In this document: piece after piece, positions 58,207 through 64,000 of the stretch
Layout: every line of letters starts with the position of its first letter
Numbering within the stretch: position 1 is the first letter of the stretch
Assembly (NCBI GenBank): GCA_963833885.1
Contig: CAWHZU010000001.1
Location: 146,544 to 210,543 of the forward strand
Source: JASHPR01 sp963833885
Lineage (GTDB): Bacteria > Actinomycetota > Actinomycetes > Streptosporangiales > Streptosporangiaceae
DNA: 64,000 nucleotides
Direction: 5' to 3'
Position numbers and translations under genes: made by a program
Notes under the pieces: model-generated
Told to the model about the DNA's origin: nothing
Databases searched by the model: none
What the model saw: the letters and a program-made list of their open reading frames with translations, nothing else

Positions 58207-58713
58207 CGGGTTTCCCTCCCGCGCAGCGAGGTCACGGTTCCTTGCTGCGAGCACATCTCGATGCGCAGCGCGGCGACCGCCCGCGAGGCGTAAGAGCGGA
58301 CGGTGGCGCAGGCAGCCGAGCAGCTCGCCGATCTCGGCATCGCTGCGGTCCTCGTAGTAGCGCAGCACGAGCACGGCTCGCTGGCGCCTCGGCAGCTTGC
58401 CGATCTCGGCGAGCAGGGCGCTGCGGTCGGCGTACTGGTCGGCGAGATCGAAGGTGCTACTTCCAGGGTCGGCCGCGTCGCCCGCAGGGATCAGCCGCCA
58501 CGAGCGCCTGCGCCATGACAGGAACTCGTTCAGCACCATTTTCCGCACGTAGAACTCGGGCCGGTCCAGGCTGCCGATCATGTTCCACCGGGCATAGGCC
58601 CGGATCAGGACCTCCTGGGTTATGTCCTCCGCCGTGGCCCGCTGACCGGTCAGCACGGCAGCGAAGGCCAGCACCGCAGGCAGCCGTGAGGCGGCGAACT
58701 CCTCGAACGTCAC
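58203..58713 (-). CDS. SigE-family sigma factor, apparently frameshifted
   Basis: Region 2 and region 4 of a SigE-family factor: FEEFAASRLPAVLAFAAVLTGQRATAEDITQEVLIRAYARW and FYVRKMVLNEFLSWRRRSW, then LPRRQRAVLVLRYYEDRSDAEIGELLGC. At about 58305-58317 the frame shifts: the other frame reads ATVRSYASRAVAALRIEM, then CSQQGTVTSLRGRETR and a TGA overlapping the next ATG, the normal end. The unshifted frame would fuse the sigma factor to the membrane protein, which looks artefactual. I use the GTG 58713, preceded by GGAGG. It could be a sequencing error or a real lesion. Confidence 0.75.
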
Positions 58714-58880
58714 CGGCAGCCTCCGTTGGTCGGCTCGCTTCCGGGTAATACACGCAACCACCGGCACGGTCTGCTGCGCACAAACCTAAGAAACTTCGCG
58801 GTTTGCGCACCCCTGGGCCGGCCGCCGGCGCCCGTCAGCTGACGGCACTCCGCGCACGTCGTCCGGTAGCGTCCTACAGC

Positions 58881-59663
58881 GTGCCTAACGTCTTTTACGA
58901 GCCAGCCGGAACGGGTGTGTTCGTGGCGGGTCCGGCCACCGCCGGACCGTGGAGCGCGGGTGCCCAGCATGGGGGCCCGCCCTCCGCGCTCGCCGCGCGG
59001 GCGCTGCAGCTGCACGAGCCGGACGAGGGCCAGCGCCTGGCCAGGGTGGCGGTCGACATCCTGCGGCCGGTGCCGCTCGGGAAGATCGCGGTCAGGACGA
59101 GGATGGTCAGGCCGGGGCGGCGGGTGGCCCTGCTCGAGGCGGTCCTCGAAGCCGACGGGCAGGAGGTCTTGCACGCGCGTGGCTGGCGGCTGGCGATTCC
59201 GGACGGCGAGGTCCCGGGCATCGGGGCGGGCCCGGCGCCGCCGCCCATCCCGGCCGAGCACCCGCTGCCCACCTTCCCCGGCGGGCACATGACCGGGTAC
59301 CTGCACCACATCGACTGGCGTTACGTCGGGGTCGGCGGCTTCGACGTGCCAGGCCCCGCTCTGGTCTGGGCCCGTCCCAAGATCCCGCTGATCCCAGGCG
59401 AAGAGCTGTCCCCGATGTGCCGAGCCCTGCTGCTCGCCGACTCGGGCAGCGGGGTGAGCTCCGCCCTCGACCCGGTGAAGTTCCTGTTCATCAACACCGA
59501 CCTCACGGTGATCCTGCCGCGCGACCCAGTTGGCGAGTGGCTGCTGCTGGATTCGGTCAGCACGATCGGCGAACAGGGCACCGGCCTGGCCGAGACCACC
59601 CTGTCCGACGTGCACGCCCGCTGCGGTACCGCGGTGCAGACCCTGCTGGTCGCGCCGCGCTGA
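58881..59663 (+). CDS. acyl-CoA thioesterase-like protein
   Basis: 260 residues from GTG 58881. The N-terminal hotdog half has AGPWSAGAQHGGPPSALAARALQ and RLARVAVDILRPVPLGKIAVRTRMVRPGRRVALLEAVLEADGQEVLHARGW. The C-terminal half has VDILRPV-like ISxx strands and ending RDPVGEWLLLDSVSTIGEQGTGLAETTLSDVHARCGTAVQTLLV, typical of the TesB-like double-hotdog thioesterases. It would hydrolyse an acyl-CoA in the cytoplasm; specificity unknown. It stands alone between the sigma gene and the ECF pair. Confidence 0.88.
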   Translation: MPNVFYEPAGTGVFVAGPATAGPWSAGAQHGGPPSALAARALQLHEPDEGQRLARVAVDILRPVPLGKIAVRTRMVRPGRRVALLEAVLEADGQEVLHARGWRLAIPDGEVPGIGAGPAPPPIPAEHPLPTFPGGHMTGYLHHIDWRYVGVGGFDVPGPALVWARPKIPLIPGEELSPMCRALLLADSGSGVSSALDPVKFLFINTDLTVILPRDPVGEWLLLDSVSTIGEQGTGLAETTLSDVHARCGTAVQTLLVAPR

Positions 59664-59709
59664 CCACTCCGCCGGTGGGGTCGCCGCGCTAGCCGCCGAG
59701 CGGCGGCGG

Positions 59710-60861
59710 CTAGCGCGGCGGGACCATGACCGCGTTGCTCACCGAGAGGCCGTGAGAAGCGGTAGGCATCAGCACCACCTGGTACCTGCGCTGCATGAGC
59801 CGGGAACGCACCATGAACTGGGCCTGCCTGGCCCCGTTCAGCTTGGCCAGCTGCAGGTTCATCCAGTGCTTTCCGGACAGGACCTGCAGCACGACGGTGT
59901 CGCCGGGAGCCGCGAGCGGGCTGCTGGCTGTTATCTTGCTGGCCATCCCGCCGGAACCGCTGAGTTTGGCCGACACCGGTGGCACCACGATGACCAGCAC
60001 CGGCCTGCTCATCGTCCCGCCCGGGCCGCTGAGCCGGAACGCGGCGTTCACGGTCAGGTCCGGGGCGGTTATCACCGCGGTGCCGTTGGCGCCCGTGGCC
60101 GAGGTCCCTGCCTGATGCCAGGCCCGCTGGCCCGCTACCCGTTCCAGGAGGTTCACGCTGGCGCCGGCGACGTCGCCGGACTTATCCGTCAGCTGGCCGG
60201 TGAACGTGTCATTCGTGCCGGCAACGATCCGCCCGCTGGTGACGCTGAGGGACAGGCTCGCCTGCCCGGTCAGGGACACCGGGGCCGAACTGCTCGGCTG
60301 CGGTGAGGCCGACGCTGAGGGGCCTGGTTTGCTCGAGGGGCCCCGACCCCGGGTGTTCCCCGGCGGAGAGGGCGAGGTGGCGGCCGGCTTCGAGTGGTGC
60401 GCGGCCGGCACACCCGCGAACCTGAGCATCTGGTAGGCCGCCTGCTGCAGCGGTGTGGGCAGCGCCGCGGTGTAGGCCGCCACGGCGAACCCTGCGGCAG
60501 CGGCGAGCGTGACCGCGGCGGCCATCAGGCCGGCCCGGCGAGCCGGCCGGCGTGAACCACGCCGGCCGGCCGCGCTCCGGCCGCTGACATGCGGAATGGA
60601 CGTACCCGGCGCCTCGAGCAGACGAGTCTCCGCTGGGGGCGGCCAGGCTTCGGGCTGCCCGGCCTCGAACGGCTGTCGGTCCGCCCGGAACATCGCCAGC
60701 GCGGCGCCCTCGTCGGCCAGCTCATCCGGCGTGGCGTCGGCGGTCAGCATGCCGAGCAGGGCGTCGAGCCCCGGCTCGCTGGCGACGAAGTCACCGAGAT
60801 GCTCACCGGGAACGTCGCCGGAGAGGTCGTCGCGGGGGTGGCCTGGGAAGTCAGTGCTCAC
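59710..60861 (-). CDS. membrane protein, partner of the ECF sigma factor
   Basis: 383 residues. The first 100 residues are cytoplasmic (LDALLGMLTADATPDELADEGAALAMFRADR), a membrane helix is near 112-132 (GLMAAAVTLAAAAGFAVAAYTAAL), and a Pro/Ser-rich stretch (about 155-190) follows. The extracellular domain (about 195-383) is beta-rich with Ig-like strands (SGRIVAGTNDTFTGQLTDKSGDVAGASVNLLERV; SPLAAPGDTVVLQVLSG). It overlaps the sigma factor by 11 bases, so it is probably an anti-sigma or co-regulator. No HxxxCxxC motif is seen. Confidence 0.78.
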   Translation of the reverse strand: MSTDFPGHPRDDLSGDVPGEHLGDFVASEPGLDALLGMLTADATPDELADEGAALAMFRADRQPFEAGQPEAWPPPAETRLLEAPGTSIPHVSGRSAAGRRGSRRPARRAGLMAAAVTLAAAAGFAVAAYTAALPTPLQQAAYQMLRFAGVPAAHHSKPAATSPSPPGNTRGRGPSSKPGPSASASPQPSSSAPVSLTGQASLSLSVTSGRIVAGTNDTFTGQLTDKSGDVAGASVNLLERVAGQRAWHQAGTSATGANGTAVITAPDLTVNAAFRLSGPGGTMSRPVLVIVVPPVSAKLSGSGGMASKITASSPLAAPGDTVVLQVLSGKHWMNLQLAKLNGARQAQFMVRSRLMQRRYQVVLMPTASHGLSVSNAVMVPPR

Positions 60862-61480
60862 TCAGTCCACCTCCCCAGGGGGCGAGCAGGCCTGGGGCCT
60901 GGTCTGGCAGGCCGGATCCATGGTCGGCGGCCAGCGCCTGGACCCGTGGGTCGGCGGCCAGCGCCCGGAGGCCGCGGTGCAGTGCGACCCGCACGGCTCC
61001 GGGCGACTTGCCGAGGATGCTGGCCACCGCGGGCGTGTCGAGTCCGGCGATGACCCGCAACGCCACGGCTTCCGCCTGGTCCTGTGACAGACCGGCGAGC
61101 ATCGCGACCGCCTTCTTAACCGACATGCCGTCAAGTACTTCGTCTTCAACCAGCTGTTCGTCGGCGAAACCGTCGAGGCCGTCGGCCATTGGGCTGACGG
61201 GGCGCCGGATGCGTGCCCGGACGGCGTCGATGGCCCGGTGCCGCGCGACGGTGAACAGCCAGCGCCGGAAGTCCTCGTCATCGCCGGCGAACTTGTGCAG
61301 ATCGCGCACCACCTGGAGCCACGTCTCGCCAGCGACGTCATCAGGATCGTCGCAGCCGAGGACGTGCAGGTAGCGGAGCAAGCGCGGCTGCAAGGCCCGC
61401 CAGAGTTCGAGGAACCCGGCCTCGTCGCCCGACCGGGCCCGTGCCAGTAGCCCGCCCAAGTCACCAGCCTTTGTCGCCAT
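60851..61480 (-). CDS. ECF sigma factor
   Basis: 209 residues from ATG 61480. Region 2: FLELWRALQPRLLRYLHVLGCDDPDDVAGETWLQVVRDLHKF and DFRRWLFTVARHRAIDAVRAR. Region 4: LAGLSQDQAEAVALRVIAGLDTPAVASILGKSPGAVRVALHRGLRAL. It is an extracytoplasmic-function sigma factor, paired with the overlapping membrane protein. The C-terminal 30 residues beyond region 4 are low in order. Confidence 0.92.
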   Translation of the reverse strand: MATKAGDLGGLLARARSGDEAGFLELWRALQPRLLRYLHVLGCDDPDDVAGETWLQVVRDLHKFAGDDEDFRRWLFTVARHRAIDAVRARIRRPVSPMADGLDGFADEQLVEDEVLDGMSVKKAVAMLAGLSQDQAEAVALRVIAGLDTPAVASILGKSPGAVRVALHRGLRALAADPRVQALAADHGSGLPDQAPGLLAPWGGGLSEH

Positions 61481-61603
61481 AGCGCCTGCAAGAGTTCCAC
61501 ATCGGCGGACTGGGCGGGTGAACACGTGACACTTCTCAGCATCTGATCACGCATTTCCCAGCGTCCAGTCAGCCAGCCCGCCGATGTGTGACTTTGCACG
61601 GTG

Positions 61604-62014
61604 CTAGTGCTTGACGATGACGGCGTGGCTGTGGCTCGAGTGCAGGTGCGGGGTTCCCTTGAAGACCAGCACGAACACCACGGTCCCCTTCGGGTGGACA
61701 GCGAATGCGACCCGGCCGTGCGCGCCGGTGCGCTCGTGGCCGATCTGCACCAGGCCCTTCTTGGTGACGCGGTCGAGGAAGACCAGCCGGCCGCGAAGCC
61801 CCATGTTGTGGTGCTTCGTGGACAGCCGTCCGAGGAGCAACGTCACGTGGTGGCGGTGCTCGACGGCGTGGCGCTTGGCGACGCCGAGATGGGTGGCCAG
61901 CCGCGGATGGGCCGTGGACGCATCCGCGGCGCCAGCGGTAGCCATAACCCCGGTGGTTGCGATCGCAGCGGCGGCGGCAACGGATCCCGCTCGCGTCAGC
62001 AGGGATGCACGCAT
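61604..62014 (-). CDS. secreted His-rich hypothetical protein
   Basis: 136 residues. The N-terminus MRASLLTRAGSVAAAAAIATTGVMATAGAADA is a Sec signal peptide with an ATAGAADA cleavage area. The mature part is His-rich (HHVTLLLGRLSTKHHNMGLRGRLVFLDRVTKK, then HLHSSHSHAVIVKH). The VFLDRVTKKGLVQIGHERTGAHGRVAFAVHPKGTVVFVLVF core looks like a small beta-sandwich. No family recognised; metal binding by His is possible. It precedes the MBL gene on the opposite strand. Confidence 0.72.
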   Translation of the reverse strand: MRASLLTRAGSVAAAAAIATTGVMATAGAADASTAHPRLATHLGVAKRHAVEHRHHVTLLLGRLSTKHHNMGLRGRLVFLDRVTKKGLVQIGHERTGAHGRVAFAVHPKGTVVFVLVFKGTPHLHSSHSHAVIVKH

Positions 62015-62140
62015 GGCACTCCTTGAGTTTGGGCCCCGGTGTTACGGCCGGGGCGGCAGATAACACCCCTAGAGCGATACGGCCGTGCCGTGCGTTACTC
62101 AGGTGACGAGTCCCTGCTCAACACCGGGTATAGGTAAGGC

Positions 62141-62959
62141 ATGCAAGCCGATCTGCCGATCTGCCGCACCTGCGGCGTCCAGTACCCGGCCCCTCGCGAG
62201 GACTGCCCGATCTGCGAGGACCAGCGCCAGTACGTGGGCTGGGACGGGCAGCAGTGGACGAGCCTGGCCGAGCTCCGCGACGCTGGCCACAAGGGCCAGG
62301 TCAAGCCCGAAGGTCCCGGCGTGGTTGGCGTCGGCGCCGAGCCGCCGACCTCGATCGGGCAGCGCGCGCTGCTGGTGCGGGCTCCGTCCGGAAACGTCCT
62401 CTGGGACATGATCACCTACATCGACGACGACCTCGTCGCCGCGATAGCCGAGCTCGGCGGCGTGAGCGCGATCGCCATCAGCCACCCGCACTTCTACGGC
62501 AGCATGATCGAATTTGCGCACGCCTTCGACGCCCCGGTCTACATCCACAGCAAGGACCGGCAGTGGGTGGCCCGTCCCGACGACTCGGTCGTGTTCTGGG
62601 ACGGTGACACCCGCGAGATCGGCGACGGCCTCACGCTGATCAACGCGGGCGTGCACTTCGACGGCGGCCAGGTGCTGCACTGGGCGGCCGACCCCGAGGG
62701 CAATGGTGCGCTGTTCTCCGGCGACATCTTCACGGTGGTGCCGGACCGCCGCTGGGTCAGCTTCATGTACAGCTACCCCAACCACATCCCGGAGCGGCCG
62801 CGCACGATCCGCCGCGCGCTGTCGCTGATGCAGCCGTTCCGGTTCGACCGCATCTACGGCGCCTGGTGGCGCCGCAACGTCGCCGCCGACGGTGTGGCGG
62901 CGATCTCGCGCTCCGCCGAGAGGTACCTCAGTTTCGCGCTCGATGACTCGGTTCCCTAA
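62141..62959 (+). CDS. MBL-fold metallo-hydrolase with N-terminal zinc ribbon
   Basis: 272 residues. Cys pairs CRTCGVQY and CPICEDQR at the N-terminus (about 8-30) form a zinc-ribbon-like unit. The MBL domain has GNVLWDMITYID and the HPHFYGSMIE metal motif, a variant of HxHxDH. A later His (INAGVHFDGGQVLHW) and SGDIFTVVPDRRW (the Asp ligand) follow. The usual HxHxDH is altered, as in some MBL hydrolases that do not cut beta-lactams. The role is unknown. The stop overlaps the convergent GNAT gene. Confidence 0.86.
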   Translation: MQADLPICRTCGVQYPAPREDCPICEDQRQYVGWDGQQWTSLAELRDAGHKGQVKPEGPGVVGVGAEPPTSIGQRALLVRAPSGNVLWDMITYIDDDLVAAIAELGGVSAIAISHPHFYGSMIEFAHAFDAPVYIHSKDRQWVARPDDSVVFWDGDTREIGDGLTLINAGVHFDGGQVLHWAADPEGNGALFSGDIFTVVPDRRWVSFMYSYPNHIPERPRTIRRALSLMQPFRFDRIYGAWWRRNVAADGVAAISRSAERYLSFALDDSVP

Positions 62960-63423
62960 CCCGCAACCGCATCGCGGCTGGCCGACCGCATCCTCATCTT
63001 GACACCGCCGTCGCCGACGGGGGCCACCTCGGTGAGGCCAAGTCGCTCGTACAGGGCACGGGCGCGCTCGTTCACGAGGAGAACGTCGAGCACCAGGTCC
63101 TGGCCCCGCTGGCGGGCCTCGGCGAGCAGCGCGTTGATGATGCGAGTGCCGATGCCCTGGCCCTGCACGCTGGGCCGGATTTCGATGCGTGCCAGGTAGA
63201 CCTCGTCCGGGCGGTATTCGACCGAGAGCATGCCGGCGTCGGCCCCGTTGACGGTGATGATCTTCCAGCGGCGTGGCTTGAACGCCCTGGCGTGATACTG
63301 GCGCTGAACCTGCTCGTCCCAGCCCCAGACCGCGGCGACGTAGCCGCCCATCGCGGCCTTGTGCAGCTGGTAGCAGAACTCATCGTCGGCTCGGGTGGCC
63401 GACCGTAACGATATGACGGTCAT
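62956..63423 (-). CDS. GNAT-family acetyltransferase
   Basis: 155 residues. It starts ISLRSATRADDEFCYQLHKAAMGGYVAAVWGWDE, and the acetyl-CoA-binding motif is IRPSVQGQGIGTRIINALLAEARQRG (Q-G-x-G-x-G). LVNERARALYERLGLTEVAPVGDGGVKMRM closes the fold. The substrate is unknown; it may act on proteins or small amines. The 3' end overlaps the MBL gene by 4 bases. Confidence 0.92.
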   Translation of the reverse strand: MTVISLRSATRADDEFCYQLHKAAMGGYVAAVWGWDEQVQRQYHARAFKPRRWKIITVNGADAGMLSVEYRPDEVYLARIEIRPSVQGQGIGTRIINALLAEARQRGQDLVLDVLLVNERARALYERLGLTEVAPVGDGGVKMRMRSASRDAVAG

Positions 63424-63580
63424 ATCAAATCAAGCTATCTCTGCGCGAAGAATGTTACAGCGGAGTTCGTCACGCGAGGACCGCCGTTATCGGGTGAGCG
63501 CATACGTGGCATTTCGCACGGCGTTACCTGCGCAGGGCCGTGGGTCGCCAAAAACCGGCCATCGCTGTCAATCTGGAATC

Positions 63581-64000
63581 ATGACCACGGCCGTACCTTG
63601 CGGCACCCAGCCGCGCGCCCCAACGCCGTGCCAGCCATTAACGTGCCGCCTGGAACTCTGCGCCACGCCGAGCGCGGTGCCCTGCGCGCGGTCGCTCGCA
63701 CGGCGGATCGTCCTGGAGTGGGGACGCTGCGACCTCGTCGACACGGCGGAACTTCTCGTCTCGGAGCTGGTCACCAACGCGATCCAGGCCTCGGCGGGTC
63801 TGCGGAGGCCGGTCGTCCGGCTGTGGCTCGTTGCCGAGCGCGACAACATCGTCATCCGGGTGTGGGACGGCAGCGCCGACATGCCGACCCGGCAGGACGC
63901 CGGGCCGGAGTCCGAACACGGCCGGGGCCTGATGCTCGTGGGGAGCCTCAGCAAGCAGTGGGGCGCCTGCGTCAAGCCCGCCGGCAAGGTCGTCTGGGTT
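63581..64000 (+). CDS. RsbW-like ATP-binding protein (N-terminal part)
   Basis: The gene starts at ATG 63581 and runs off the end of the window; 140 codons are visible. The HATPase fold has DTAELLVSELVTNAIQASAG with the N-box Asn, then VIRVWDGSADMPTRQ as the G1-type Asp segment and EHGRGLMLVGSLSKQWGA as the G2 box. It is an anti-sigma regulatory factor-like serine kinase of the kind abundant in Streptomyces-like actinomycetes. Codon 20 is a TTA (63638-63640), rare in high-GC genomes. No partner is in view. Confidence 0.88.
   Translation, partial: MTTAVPCGTQPRAPTPCQPLTCRLELCATPSAVPCARSLARRIVLEWGRCDLVDTAELLVSELVTNAIQASAGLRRPVVRLWLVAERDNIVIRVWDGSADMPTRQDAGPESEHGRGLMLVGSLSKQWGACVKPAGKVVWV

Noticed and set aside
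56914..58767. A single 617-residue sigma/membrane fusion protein
   Set aside because: The fused frame destroys the sigma HTH. The +1 frame restores it and ends with a stop that overlaps the next gene's ATG, so two genes with a frameshift fit better.
1..64000. CRISPR array or insertion sequences
   Set aside because: No spaced direct repeats of CRISPR type were found, and no transposase-like protein was recognised. The 27-bp array at 31.1 kb has no spacers.

Overview
This is a chromosomal segment from a high-GC Gram-positive bacterium of the Actinomycetota. GC-rich codon use, frequent GTG starts, a DUF397 protein, SigE-type and ECF sigma factors, PspC two-component genes, WYL, PadR and TetR regulators and a DUF1707 protein all point to a filamentous or sporulating actinomycete. 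I cannot name the genus. No CRISPR array, rRNA, insertion sequence or replication origin is visible. The only RNA gene is a tRNA-Lys (anticodon TTT) at about 55.3 kb.

Layout. 0-9.5 kb: end of an FMN-dependent alpha-hydroxy-acid oxidase, a small conserved protein, two HTH_42-type winged-helix paralogues around an ArsR regulator, a YCII protein and an alpha/beta hydrolase, then an amidohydrolase, an XRE regulator with a phasin-like partner, and a sigma-like protein fused to an anti-sigma-like domain. 9.6-17.2 kb: a four-gene DNA-end-processing cluster, herA-sbcD-sbcC-nurA, arranged as in archaea; sbcD carries an apparent one-base frameshift. 17-35 kb: TetR/CocE hydrolase pair, MFS exporters, a GT-C-like membrane protein, a MucR-type zinc-finger protein with three HTH-like modules, PadR, aldehyde dehydrogenase, ATP-dependent DNA ligase, methyltransferase, nucleotidyltransferase, transglutaminase-like protein and WYL regulator. 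35-45 kb: DUF1707 and PspC proteins, a PspC-kinase/response-regulator pair, DUF397, an acyl-CoA carboxylase beta subunit, a HAD phosphatase and cobalamin-dependent methionine synthase. 45-47 kb: a RelE/antitoxin-like pair and YceI opposite a TetR regulator.

47.0-55.1 kb is the most unusual region. By eye it has lower GC than its surroundings. Five tightly spaced genes on the minus strand encode, in transcription order, a large P-loop/HEAT-like protein, an SPFH-coiled-coil-vWA protein, a TerY-like vWA protein, a PP2C phosphatase and a membrane-anchored divergent protein kinase. The last three form a TerY-P triad. Facing them is a 113-residue protein whose extreme C-terminus repeats a motif (E-G/S-G-I/V-K-N-V-Y/F-N-L-T/S) found just upstream of the P-loop domain of the large protein. 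A shared motif at the C-terminus of a small protein and the N-terminus of a neighbouring NTPase resembles amyloid-type effector/receptor pairs, so I propose a regulated conflict or cell-death system. The block ends near the 3' end of the tRNA-Lys gene.

55-64 kb: a decayed VOC gene, a carboxypeptidase-regulatory-like protein, an SDR protein, a SigE-like sigma factor (apparently frameshifted) with a membrane beta-propeller-like partner, a thioesterase, an ECF sigma factor with a membrane partner, a secreted His-rich protein, an MBL-fold hydrolase, a GNAT acetyltransferase, and the start of an RsbW-like ATP-binding protein cut by the window edge. Three apparent frameshifts (sbcD, the SigE-like gene, the VOC remnant) could be assembly errors or real lesions.
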